This document shows positions 8,446-16,730 of a stretch of 64,000 nucleotides of DNA, piece by piece. Within the stretch, counting starts at the first letter, position 1. Each line of letters begins with the position of its first letter. Source of the DNA: Brevundimonas aurantiaca (GTDB taxonomy: Bacteria > Pseudomonadota > Alphaproteobacteria > Caulobacterales > Caulobacteraceae); assembly GCF_014199955.1 (NCBI RefSeq), contig NZ_JACHOQ010000004.1:153726-217725 (forward strand), read 5' to 3'. Below the pieces are notes generated by a model, which worked only from the letters and a program-made list of their open reading frames with translations, ran no database searches and had not been told where the DNA came from. The position numbers were made by a program, and so were the translations under genes.

Positions 8446-9768
8446 TCAGGCCGCGGCCTCGGCCAGACCCAAGGCCTTCAGGGCGGCGGCGATCGAAGCC
8501 TCCTGCTCCGCCTGATACAGGACCATCTCGTCCAGCACCGACCGGCCCAGGGCCTGTTCGAAATCGGCCTTGGCCGGGTCGACGGCATAGGCTTCGCGCA
8601 CCTCGGCGCCCAGGTTGGACTGGAAGATTCCGGCGGCGCTGACGGGCAGGAAGTCCTCGTAGGTGATCGGCTCCGCGACGACGTGACCCAGGGCGATCAG
8701 GGCCTCCAGATCGGCCGTCTCGGCGCGGCCGGCCAGGCCCTGCGGCGTCGCGCGATAGCGGAACCAGGCCAGGCCGTTCCGGCGCAGGGCCGTCCAGTCG
8801 TCGGGCAGGGCCGAAAAGTCCTTGCTGGCCAGGGCCGCGTCGTACAGGGCGCGTCCCGTCGGGGTCAGGGCGCAGCCGCGCTGCTCGATCTCGCCGAAGC
8901 GGGCGGTGTGCACCCCCTGGACGGCCCCGTCCGCGCCGGGGAAGGCGATGGCCTCCTGCAGGGCCTTGAAACTGGTCTGGCGCAGAAGGATCGGGCAGGC
9001 GCGGGCGGGCGGCCCCTCGATCGTCTCCTTGGGCGTGATGCCCCGTTCGGGCATGGCGGCCTGGGCCGCGTCTATGTCCAGGGTGCGCGGCGTCAGATGG
9101 TTGATGTGCGGCCCCTTGAAGCTGACCACGTCGGCGATCAGCCGGTGGGCGGCGACCAGGCGTTCATAGGTTGCGGCGCTGACCGTCGCCTCGGCGTGCC
9201 AGCGGAAGGTCTCCAGCAGTTCGGAGACGAAGCGGTCGGCCTGATCCTCGTCCAGGCCGCCCGCGGTCTCGGCCGTCTCGATCAGCGCCCGCGCGCCCGG
9301 GGTGAAGATGTCGCGCCGGGCCAGGGCGGCGGCCGCCTCCTGACGCAGGTCCTGATCCGCGATCAGCTCCAGCCGCAGCAGGGAGCAGAAGACCCGGAAG
9401 GGATTGCGCGCCAGGGCCGCCGGATCGACCGGGCGGAAGGCGGTCGAATGGACCGGCACCCCCGCGGGGGCCAGATTGTAATAGCTGACCGGCGCCATGC
9501 CCATGACGGCGAAGGCGCGGGCGATGGTGGCCAGTTCGTCCGCCGTGCCGACGCGGATGGCGCCGTGCCGTTCCTCACACAGCCGCGCCAGTTCGCCGGC
9601 TGCGGCCAGCCGGTCCGCCCCCGCTGGATCGGCCTTCAAGGCCTCGGCGTTGACCTCGGCCACCAGGGTCAGCAGCTCCCCGTACTGAGGCACCTCCGCT
9701 CGGTACATGGCCGACAACGCGGCCGAGAAACGGCTGCGGATCTCATCGGGATGGACGAAGGCGGACAT
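8446..9768 (-). CDS. hglS: 2-oxoadipate dioxygenase/decarboxylase (DUF1338)
   Basis: This 440-residue protein fits the HglS/YdcJ (DUF1338) family of non-haem iron enzymes, which convert 2-oxoadipate to D-2-hydroxyglutarate in D-lysine catabolism. Family landmarks are ERHGAIRVGT at 66-75, whose His68 and Arg72 correspond to the iron/substrate His-x3-Arg pair, then MGMAPVSYYNLA at 90-100 and VPVHSTAFRPV at 105-114. HINHLTPRTLDID is in the middle and PITYEDFLPVSAAGIFQSNL near the C-terminus. The length is close to known members. It lies immediately upstream of the acyltransferase gene on the same strand, but no other lysine-catabolic gene is in the window. ATG 9768 has GGGAGAGCC just upstream. 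Confidence 0.88.
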   Translation of the reverse strand: MSAFVHPDEIRSRFSAALSAMYRAEVPQYGELLTLVAEVNAEALKADPAGADRLAAAGELARLCEERHGAIRVGTADELATIARAFAVMGMAPVSYYNLAPAGVPVHSTAFRPVDPAALARNPFRVFCSLLRLELIADQDLRQEAAAALARRDIFTPGARALIETAETAGGLDEDQADRFVSELLETFRWHAEATVSAATYERLVAAHRLIADVVSFKGPHINHLTPRTLDIDAAQAAMPERGITPKETIEGPPARACPILLRQTSFKALQEAIAFPGADGAVQGVHTARFGEIEQRGCALTPTGRALYDAALASKDFSALPDDWTALRRNGLAWFRYRATPQGLAGRAETADLEALIALGHVVAEPITYEDFLPVSAAGIFQSNLGAEVREAYAVDPAKADFEQALGRSVLDEMVLYQAEQEASIAAALKALGLAEAAA

Positions 9769-9874
9769 GGCGGCTCTCCCTTGGGCGTTTTCGGCTTCCC
9801 TACGCCTGTCCGCCGCCGACGCCTAGCCGGAGGCGGACAGGACATTTCGCCCGACCGTCATCCAAGGACGTCGG

Positions 9875-10525
9875 TCAGGCCCTCACGCCGATCCCGATCG
9901 GACAGACCACGCCGGTGCCGCCGATGCCGCAATAGCCGGCCGGATTCTTGGCCAGATAGCCCTGGTGATAACCCTCGGCGTAATAGTATTCGCCGGCAGG
10001 CTGAATCTCGGTGGTGATGGCGCCGCGCCCGGCCGCGGTCAGGGCCGCCTGATAGGCGTCACGCGACGCCTCGGCCTCGCGCTGCTGATCGTCGTTCAGA
10101 GTGTAGATGGCGGACCGATAGGTGGTGCCGACGTCATTCCCCTGGCGCATGCCCTGGGTCGGGTCGTGGTTTTCCCAGAAAGCCTTAAGCAGGTCGCCGT
10201 AGGTTATGACCGACGGGTCGAACACCACCTTCACCACCTCGGCATGGCCGGTGCGGCCGGTGCAGGTCTCCTCATAGGTCGGATTGGGCGTGATTCCGCC
10301 CGAATAGCCGGCCGACGTCACCCAGACGCCCGGCAGGGACCAGAAGACCCGCTCCACGCCCCAGAAACAGCCCATGCCGAAGATCGCCGTTTCGAAACCC
10401 TCGGGATAGGGCCCCTTCAGCGGATGGCCGCTGACGAAATGGGTTTCGTCCGTCGCCAGGGGCTCGGCGCGGCCGGGCAGGGCGGTCTCGGCGGTGGGCA
10501 GTTCGGCGGTCTTGGTCAGCAGCAT
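9875..10525 (-). CDS. msrA: Peptide-methionine (S)-S-oxide reductase
   Basis: This 216-residue MsrA reduces methionine-S-sulfoxide in proteins using thioredoxin. The active-site GCFWG is at residues 52-56 with catalytic Cys53. It also shows GYSGG, the [12 protein letters not shown] segment and the [11 protein letters not shown] motif. Two C-terminal cysteines in [16 protein letters not shown] are the probable resolving residues. I chose ATG 10525 because the longer in-frame version adds 24 residues without resemblance to the family. It is a single gene, 107 bases downstream of the hglS start on the same strand, with the divergent tRNA-Ser on its other side. Confidence 0.92.
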   Translation of the reverse strand: MLLTKTAELPTAETALPGRAEPLATDETHFVSGHPLKGPYPEGFETAIFGMGCFWGVERVFWSLPGVWVTSAGYSGGITPNPTYEETCTGRTGHAEVVKVVFDPSVITYGDLLKAFWENHDPTQGMRQGNDVGTTYRSAIYTLNDDQQREAEASRDAYQAALTAAGRGAITTEIQPAGEYYYAEGYHQGYLAKNPAGYCGIGGTGVVCPIGIGVRA

Positions 10526-10663
10526 GGGGTTCCCCAATAAGGAAAATGTCGTCCGCCCCCATATGGGGACGTCACAGGCGCTTGCCGAGGGGGCCATGGT
10601 GTTCTATCAGGCCCGCCTCCCGCCGGATCGACCTCCGGCGGCGCGCACGAGCTGGCGTGAAAC

Positions 10664-10753
10664 GGACAGGTGGCGGAGTGGTCGATCGCGCACGCTTGGA
10701 AAGCGTGTGTAGGTGAAAGCCTACCGAGGGTTCGAATCCCTCTCTGTCCGCCA
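10664..10753 (+). tRNA. tRNA-Ser (anticodon GGA)
   Basis: The 90-base sequence begins GGACAGGTGGCGGAGTGG and ends with an encoded CCA. The acceptor stem pairs GGACAGG with TCTGTCC (one G-U pair). The anticodon arm is CACGC-TTGGAAA-GCGTG with GGA at its centre. There is a long variable arm (GTAGGTGAAAGCCTAC), as expected for serine, and the T-arm reads GAGGGTTCGAATCCCTC. All class II tRNA-Ser features are present and no intron or truncation is seen. Confidence 0.97.
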
Positions 10754-10769
10754 CGGCTTTCCCTCCGTA

Positions 10770-10780
10770 CCCCCCCCCCC
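10770..10780 (+). repeat. Homopolymer tract of eleven C
   Basis: Eleven consecutive C residues lie 17 bases after tRNA-Ser and about 257 bases before the autotransporter start codon. Mononucleotide tracts of this length are slippage-prone. It lies in non-coding DNA, so length changes could alter only transcription or termination. Confidence 0.8.
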
Positions 10781-10900
10781 TGCGAGCGAGTTGCTTCGGC
10801 CCGGCGATGGTCTGGACCTGCGCCGCTGAACCGAATAGCGCATGACAATGCGGAGAAGGCTACGGCTGGCCGCGCAGAACGCGTCGGAATTTTATCCCCT

Positions 10901-10928
10901 AAAAGACGAAACGCCGCGCCCGTCTTTT
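10901..10928 (+). other. 8-bp inverted repeat upstream of the autotransporter
   Basis: AAAAGACG and CGTCTTTT form a perfect 8-bp inverted repeat separated by 12 bases. It lies between tRNA-Ser and the autotransporter gene. It could be a weak bidirectional terminator or an operator. A TTGACG at about 10940 just downstream may be a -35 element, but no convincing -10 was found. Confidence 0.4.
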
Positions 10929-11036
10929 GTCCGAAATGTGTTGACGACGGTGCTCGCGCCGGTCGATTGAGTGTTTGAATTGCGCCGTGGGGTTGCAAGC
11001 TTAAGCGTTCGGCCGTCGGCCGAAGAGGGGGAAAGA

Positions 11037-14000
11037 GTGGCTTTCAGTTTCAAAATCGGCCTGATGGCTGCGACGGCGGGCGTGTCGGTCCTGGCGGGCG
11101 CGGCGGCGGCGCAGACGGCGCCGACCCCGCCGGCCGGCGGCTTCTATATGGCCAATGGGACGCGCACGACCAACTATCAGACGGCCCTGGCCTCGTGGCG
11201 GTCGGACGCCCAGTTTTCGGTCGACTATTCCAAGCGTTTCCTGGGGCTGGAACATGCCTACGCCATGGGTTTGACCGGGCGGGGTCAGACGATCGGGGTC
11301 AATGACGCCGGCGTCTATATGGACCACCCCCTGTTCGGATCGGCGGGCAAGGTGACGGGGCTGCGAACCCAGGTCGTCGAGGGCTACGGCAATGACGGGC
11401 GGATCAATCCGCGTCGTCGATGGGAGGGCCACGGCACCCATGTGGCGGGCACCATCGCCGGCGACCGGGTCGCGGGTCAGCCCATGTTCGGCAACGCCTA
11501 CGGCGCCAAGCTCTACGCCGCCACCACCAACTTCGCGGCCGGCGACTTCCTGTGGTTCAAGGACGTCTATATCGACGGCGACATCGTCGCGACCTCGAAC
11601 CAGAACATCGTCGATCTGGCCAATACGGGGCAGGTGCGCATCATCAACAACAGCTGGGGCAGCGGCACTTCCCTGCCGTACAATGCGTCGCTGTCGACCG
11701 TTCTGGCGTCGATGAATCGGAACTACGGCGACTACTACAAGCCGGTGCTGGACAAGGACGTGCTGGTGGTCTTCTCGGCCGGCAACGGCTATGGCGTCCA
11801 CGCCAGCATCGACGCCGTGGCGCCCCTGTCGGATCCGCGCCTGCGCTCCAATTGGCTGTCGGTCGCCAACTATTCCAGCTTTGCCGCCGCCGACCCGTCG
11901 ACCAGCTTCTGCGGTCAGACGGCGACCTGGTGCGTCGCCGGACCGGGTTCGGCCGTCGTCTCGTCCGTGCCCGCCTATACGATGGACCGGGCCGGCATCC
12001 TGGCCCTATATCCCCGGGCGAACTATACGGGACTCTATGCTGCGACCACCGTCTCGGCCCTGCAATCTGCGGCCGTGAACCAGTTTCTGGTCGTGCTGAA
12101 CAACTATCTCGACGCGCGAGAAGCCGGCGGACCCGGTTATGACGAGGACGCGCAACGGCGCGAAGTGGCTCGGCAAGCGGCGGCCATCACCCTGGTTGCG
12201 GGAGCCCGCCTGGGCGATCCCGACAGCTTCACCTCCACCCTGGCGGGCTTGCTGGTCTCGACCAACAACATGGCGATCCTGACCCCGGCCTTCTCCGGCG
12301 CCGTGCTCGAATACGCCAACGCCGAACTGCAGCGGGTGCTGAACCAGTACATCCGCTACACCGGCGCCGGCTATGCGGCCTATACCGGCACGTCGATGGC
12401 GGCGCCGAACGTGTCGGGCTTCGCCGCCCTCCTGATGGAGAACTTCCCCGAATATTCCACGGCCCTGATTTCGGACATTCTGGTGTCCAGCTCTCGGGAT
12501 CTGGACACGCCGGGCGTCGATCTGAAGTCCGGCTGGGGCGCGCCCCAGATGAACGTCGCCTTGGGCGGCCCGACCGCTTTGCGGGCGACCCGCGACGTCA
12601 CCGTGGCGGTCGGCACCGTCGATGTCTGGAGCAACAACATCGGCGACGCCCGCGACCGCTATTCGGCCGAGGTGCGGGCCAACTTCGGCAATGACATCGG
12701 CGGTCTGGTCAAGAAGGGCGGGGGGCAGCTGATCCTGACCGGCGCCAATGACTACAGCGGCCCGACCCGCGTCGAGGGCGGTCTTCTGACCGTCAACGGC
12801 AGCCTGCTGCGTTCGAACGCCACCGTCGGCGGCGTGGGCATGATCGGCGGCGTCGGTCGTCTGCTGAACCTGACGGCGGAAAGCGGCGGCGTGGTCGCGC
12901 CGGGCGACGGGGCCAATCCGTTCGGAACCCTGACCGTCGCCGGCGACGTCAACTTCAAGCCGGGCTCCTTCCTGTGGATCCGCTCCAGCGTCAACGGCGG
13001 CGCCTATTCGCGGCTGAACGTCGGCGGGGCGACGCGCCTCGAGGGCGGTCAGGTCGTGCTGAAGGCCGACAGCGGCGAATGGAACCTGCGCTCGCGGATG
13101 AACATCATTCAGTCGACGGGCGCAGTCACCGGCGCCTTCACCGGGGCGCAGAGCGATCTGGCCTTCCTGACGCCGGTCCTGACCTATTCGACCAACGGGG
13201 TCACGCTGACGGTGCGCCGCAACGACGTGACGGTGGCGTCCCTAGGCGCCAACTCGAACCAGAAGTCGGCGGGCGCAGCCCTGGACGTGATGATCAACGG
13301 ATCGGCGACCAGCGGAAGCCGCGACCTGTCGCTGGAGAACGCCCTGCTGGACGCCAGCGTGCCCGCGGTTCAGGCCGCCCTGCCCAGCCTGACTGGCGAG
13401 GTTCACGCCTCTCTGGCCGGCCTGGCGGTGTCCGACACGCGCGCGATCCGCGAGGCCATGTCGGACCGCGGCCGGGGTCAGGCCGGCGGTCAGACCTATG
13501 CGGGCAACGGGGTTTCGGTCTGGGGCAGCGGCGTCTTCGGCGACGGCCGCGGCTCGCGTCATGACGGCCTGGCGGCCTTCCGCAGCGAATCGTCCGGCTA
13601 TCTGGTCGGGGCCGAAAAGGCGCTGTCGGACGATGTTCACATCGGCTTGGCCTTGGGCGAAAGCCGTTCGGAACTGCGGTCGGCGCGGCTGAACTCGACG
13701 GGTCGTGTCAACAGCGAACAGATCGGCGTCTACGGCGGCGGCGCCCTGGGCGACTTCCAGGTCCGTGTCGGCGGATCCTGGGCCAAGGCCGACGTCCGCA
13801 CCGACCGCACCGCTCAGTTGAACCAGTTCAGCAACGCCTTGGCCGGCGACTATGACGGCGACGTCTGGCAGGTCTATGGCGAACTCGCCTGGAGCCGGGC
13901 GGTCGGGGCGACGATGTTCGAACCCTACGGCGCCTTCAGCCATGTCCAATACGACGCCGACGTGGTCGAGGTCGGCGGAGACGCCGCCCTGTCGGGCCAA

Positions 14001-14330
14001 GTCGAACAGACGGCGGATCTGGTCACGGCCGGCTTCCGCACCCGCACCGTCCTGGCCGGCGGTCAGGGCCGTCCGCGTCTGTCGGCGGTGACCCACCTGG
14101 CCTATACCCACGATCTGAACGGCGACGGGCCAGTGTTCGACGCCGCCTTCGCCGATGGACCCGGCTTCGTGATCAACGGCGCCAATCCGGGGGATGACGT
14201 CATCTCCGGCGGCCTGGCCTTCACCGTCCAGGCGACCGAACGGACCGCGCTGGAGATGGGCTACACTGGCCTCTACAAGGACGAGTACCGCGACAACCGC
14301 ATCTTCGGCCGGTTCAGCGTCAAGTTCTGA
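11037..14330 (+). CDS. Subtilisin-type (S8) autotransporter protease
   Basis: This 1097-residue secreted protease starts at GTG 11037 behind GGGGGAAAGA. A signal peptide (ends AGAAAAQ, about residue 26) precedes an S8 catalytic domain with Asp90 (GVNDAGVYMDHP), His132 (GHGTHVAG) and Ser453 (GTSMAAP). All three triad residues are present. After about residue 560 there is an autotransporter-associated beta-strand repeat (GGGQLILTGANDYSGPTRVEGG), and the last 270 residues form an outer-membrane beta-barrel ending in FGRFSVKF with a terminal Phe. This is the classical type V secretion layout, related to proteases such as SphB1 and NalP. It stands alone with a strong terminator behind it. A poly-C tract and an inverted repeat lie upstream. 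The substrate is unknown. Confidence 0.9.
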   Translation: MAFSFKIGLMAATAGVSVLAGAAAAQTAPTPPAGGFYMANGTRTTNYQTALASWRSDAQFSVDYSKRFLGLEHAYAMGLTGRGQTIGVNDAGVYMDHPLFGSAGKVTGLRTQVVEGYGNDGRINPRRRWEGHGTHVAGTIAGDRVAGQPMFGNAYGAKLYAATTNFAAGDFLWFKDVYIDGDIVATSNQNIVDLANTGQVRIINNSWGSGTSLPYNASLSTVLASMNRNYGDYYKPVLDKDVLVVFSAGNGYGVHASIDAVAPLSDPRLRSNWLSVANYSSFAAADPSTSFCGQTATWCVAGPGSAVVSSVPAYTMDRAGILALYPRANYTGLYAATTVSALQSAAVNQFLVVLNNYLDAREAGGPGYDEDAQRREVARQAAAITLVAGARLGDPDSFTSTLAGLLVSTNNMAILTPAFSGAVLEYANAELQRVLNQYIRYTGAGYAAYTGTSMAAPNVSGFAALLMENFPEYSTALISDILVSSSRDLDTPGVDLKSGWGAPQMNVALGGPTALRATRDVTVAVGTVDVWSNNIGDARDRYSAEVRANFGNDIGGLVKKGGGQLILTGANDYSGPTRVEGGLLTVNGSLLRSNATVGGVGMIGGVGRLLNLTAESGGVVAPGDGANPFGTLTVAGDVNFKPGSFLWIRSSVNGGAYSRLNVGGATRLEGGQVVLKADSGEWNLRSRMNIIQSTGAVTGAFTGAQSDLAFLTPVLTYSTNGVTLTVRRNDVTVASLGANSNQKSAGAALDVMINGSATSGSRDLSLENALLDASVPAVQAALPSLTGEVHASLAGLAVSDTRAIREAMSDRGRGQAGGQTYAGNGVSVWGSGVFGDGRGSRHDGLAAFRSESSGYLVGAEKALSDDVHIGLALGESRSELRSARLNSTGRVNSEQIGVYGGGALGDFQVRVGGSWAKADVRTDRTAQLNQFSNALAGDYDGDVWQVYGELAWSRAVGATMFEPYGAFSHVQYDADVVEVGGDAALSGQVEQTADLVTAGFRTRTVLAGGQGRPRLSAVTHLAYTHDLNGDGPVFDAAFADGPGFVINGANPGDDVISGGLAFTVQATERTALEMGYTGLYKDEYRDNRIFGRFSVKF

Positions 14331-14352
14331 TTCCCGCCTGAACGCTGACTTT

Positions 14353-14386
14353 CGCGCCCCCGACGGCTCCGTCGGGGGCGCGATCG
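14353..14386 (+). terminator. Intrinsic terminator after the autotransporter gene
   Basis: CGCGCCCCCGAC pairs perfectly with GTCGGGGGCGCG around a 6-base loop, followed by ATCGTTTT. It starts 23 bases after the autotransporter stop codon. Confidence 0.85.
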
Positions 14387-14409
14387 TTTTCGGGCTCAGT
14401 CGAAAGGCT

Positions 14410-15081
14410 TCAGTGGGGACCGGCGGACAGGGCGTCGTCGTCCAGGAAGAAGGGCCGGTCGCGATTGGCCGGGCGATGTTCGATCCAGGCGCCGGGCTGA
14501 CGGATCCTTTGTTCGACCGCCTGAACCGCGCCCCGCATGAAGGCTTCGGGCGAGACGGCTTCGGACTGCGGCGCGATCGGCGTCTCTGGATCGCCGTGCA
14601 GGACGGCGGCGGCGTAGATGTCGAGCTGAAGTCCCTGGCGCGCGCCGTCGCGATAGGGAAAGAGACAGAGGGTGTAGCGGGTCTCGACCGGCCCGACCTG
14701 ACGCGGGCTGACTTCGGCGCGCCAGGCGGCGCCGTTGCAGACGACCGTGCGGACCGGCCGCAGCCAGCCCGCCGCGGCGCGCGTCGTCGGACCCTCCAGC
14801 CCGAAACCCGTCGGCGCGGCCGGGTCCGCCAGGGTAAAACGACCGGGCGTGCGGGGCGGGGCGCCGGAGGCTTGGCGGCGGGTGACGACCAGGAAGCCCT
14901 GACGGCGAAGATGGCGCTCCAAGGCTTGGGCGACGCTGCGGCCGTCGTGGCGGGTCTGGAAGTCGATGACGGCGTAGGCCTGATCGACGGTCCAACGCCC
15001 CGTCGTCTGCGCAGCCGCAGTCCCAGCCTGTCCCAGGGCCGCCAGCGCCAGGATGGTCGACAGTATCGAGCGCATCGCCAT
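14410..15081 (-). CDS. Hypothetical secreted protein, 223 aa
   Basis: The product begins with a clear signal peptide (MRSILSTILALAALGQAGTAAAQ) and is therefore periplasmic or secreted. The rest is a soluble domain: an N-terminal helix-strand part (VDQAYAVIDFQTRHDGRSVAQALERHLRRQGF), a central strand-rich part with two Cys (VVCNGAAW and TLCLFPYRDG) and a polar C-terminus. I do not recognise the family. ATG 15081 (two codons before another ATG) is chosen because it precedes the signal peptide closely; the longer upstream frame is shadowed by the metallophosphatase gene. The start is 32 bases from that gene's stop on the same strand, so they may be co-transcribed. Confidence 0.65.
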   Translation of the reverse strand: MAMRSILSTILALAALGQAGTAAAQTTGRWTVDQAYAVIDFQTRHDGRSVAQALERHLRRQGFLVVTRRQASGAPPRTPGRFTLADPAAPTGFGLEGPTTRAAAGWLRPVRTVVCNGAAWRAEVSPRQVGPVETRYTLCLFPYRDGARQGLQLDIYAAAVLHGDPETPIAPQSEAVSPEAFMRGAVQAVEQRIRQPGAWIEHRPANRDRPFFLDDDALSAGPH

Positions 15082-15113
15082 GATCCATCTTGGCTCCGGC
15101 TGGGCGGCCGTTG

Positions 15114-16481
15114 TCAATGCGGCTCCAACAGGGCCGCCGCCGCCGCCGTCTTGACCGTCAGACCGGGCGCTTCGGTGAAGACGAGGTCGCCGGCGCCGAA
15201 ATATCCGGCCTGATTGGTCGCGCACCAGTCGGTGGTGACGATGTGCACGGGGCCGTCCGTCGGCGCGGCGCCGGCGGCGTAGAGGAAGTCGCCGTTGCGC
15301 GCGCTGAGCGGCATCGGCCGGTCCTGGTTGGCGCGGGCGAGGAAGGCGTCGAACCGATCACGCGGGACGACGGCGGTCATCAGCCGGCCGTCGAAACGCA
15401 CGACGGCGTCGAAAACGTAGCGGCTGACCGGCCCGGCAGGCAGGCCGGCGCCCAGGGTGGTGTGGCCGATGAAGCCCGCATCGACGCCTGCGGCCTGGGC
15501 CAGGCCTGCCGCGACTCTCCGTCCAGTGTCGCCCAGGGACAGGGCGCGGGGGCTGACGCCCAGTAGGGCCCGCTCCTCCGCCGTCATCTGGGCGGCCAGG
15601 GTCGCGGCGATCAGTTCGGCCAGGGGCTGATCGGCCGCGGCGTCCAGCGCGACTGGGTGAGAGGCGGCCGTGACCGAGCCGTCGGCGCGGAATTCGCCAA
15701 CCGTATAGGCGCTTGTCCACGAGCCTGTGTGGGCATAGGCGCTGCGGCCCTGTTGATGCTGGAACAGCAGATGGTTGTGGCCGCCGATCATCAGGCCGCC
15801 GTCGGGCAGCAGGGGCAGGATGTCGCGATCGGCCGCGACACCCGCATGGCTCAGGATCAGAACCCGATCGGCGCCCGACAATGCGGCTCCAAGTTGGGCC
15901 CTTGCCCAGACCGCAGGAGATGGAATGTCCAACTGGTCGCGAGAGACCTTGGGATAGGTGTTCAGGGCGTCGGTCCCTATGCCCACGACGCGCAAGGACC
16001 GGGCGCCGAAGGGCAGGGTGGTCGAAGAGGGGGCGTAGCCTTCGCCCGTGCGCCGGTCGCCTATGGTGCTGACGACCTGGACGCCCAGGGTCCGCAGACG
16101 CGCCACGACCTCAGCCAGGTCCGGGGTCAGGTCGTTGTCGTGATTGCCCAGGTTGAACACCGTGGGCGCCAGGCGCGGCAGGGCCTCGACGAAGGCCCAG
16201 TCGATCACACCGCCGGACCGCACGGCCACGGCGTTGCCGTGTTCGAACAGGTCGCCGTTGATGGCGATCACATGGGGAACCGGATGGGTCTGAACCTCGG
16301 TTTCAAAGGCGGCCAGCAGTTGGGCGGTGCGCTCATAGGCCGAATGCATGTCCGAAACGGCCAGCACCCGGCCGATCGTTTCGGTCTGATCCTTCGCTCT
16401 CAGGCCGATCAGGCCCGGCGCCAGCGTCGTCGCCCCGGCCAGTTGAAGAAGACGGCGGCGGGAAGGCCTGACGAGAGACAT
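15114..16481 (-). CDS. Secreted metallophosphatase / 5'-nucleotidase-like
   Basis: This 455-residue exported calcineurin-type phosphoesterase has the metal-binding motifs in order: SDMHS near residue 45, [10 protein letters not shown] near 75, LGNHDND near 115, ILSHAG and GGHNH near 235. The C-terminal half resembles the 5'-nucleotidase C domain. The N-terminus [23 protein letters not shown] has a twin-arginine and hydrophobic stretch consistent with Tat export. ATG 16481 is preferred to an upstream in-frame TTG. The gene is transcribed divergently from a TonB-dependent receptor across 249 bases that hold a perfect palindrome. Release of phosphate or nucleosides from extracellular substrates for uptake is an inference. 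Confidence 0.82.
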   Translation of the reverse strand: MSLVRPSRRRLLQLAGATTLAPGLIGLRAKDQTETIGRVLAVSDMHSAYERTAQLLAAFETEVQTHPVPHVIAINGDLFEHGNAVAVRSGGVIDWAFVEALPRLAPTVFNLGNHDNDLTPDLAEVVARLRTLGVQVVSTIGDRRTGEGYAPSSTTLPFGARSLRVVGIGTDALNTYPKVSRDQLDIPSPAVWARAQLGAALSGADRVLILSHAGVAADRDILPLLPDGGLMIGGHNHLLFQHQQGRSAYAHTGSWTSAYTVGEFRADGSVTAASHPVALDAAADQPLAELIAATLAAQMTAEERALLGVSPRALSLGDTGRRVAAGLAQAAGVDAGFIGHTTLGAGLPAGPVSRYVFDAVVRFDGRLMTAVVPRDRFDAFLARANQDRPMPLSARNGDFLYAAGAAPTDGPVHIVTTDWCATNQAGYFGAGDLVFTEAPGLTVKTAAAAALLEPH

Positions 16482-16549
16482 GCGCAATCCAGGATATGGG
16501 GAAGGGGCGCGCAGCGAAGGGACGCACCCTTACATCGTCGCACTTCAAC

Positions 16550-16563
16550 CTTGTTCGAACAAG
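16550..16563. promoter_or_regulatory. Perfect 14-bp palindrome between divergent promoters
   Basis: CTTGTTCGAACAAG is fully self-complementary and lies between the divergent metallophosphatase and TonB receptor genes, 69 bases from the first and 168 from the second. It is the form expected for a dimeric repressor site, but the cognate regulator is not identifiable. It is not the GTTC-N7-GTTC direct repeat of alphaproteobacterial LexA. Confidence 0.45.
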
Positions 16564-16730
16564 ACTGGGGGGCCGCGCGGCGCCTTGTCTGAAGCCGATT
16601 GTCACACCGCTGTGTCCGCGTCTTCAAAGCTTCAACAAAGCGGCCCGTCTGACGCTGGCGATTCCCTTTTCGAAGCTTTACGGCGTCGCGCGATCGTTTC
16701 CTCCCTTACGACGCCAAGGATAGTTCAGCC

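Noticed and set aside
10526..10597. 24-residue N-terminal extension of msrA
   Set aside because: The extra residues do not resemble a signal peptide or MsrA and approach the tRNA gene; ATG 10525 is a better start.
16580..16625. A possible Pho box upstream of the TonB receptor (TTGTCAC-N4-CTGTGTC)
   Set aside because: The second half matches the consensus in only four of seven positions, so phosphate control is not supported by the sequence.
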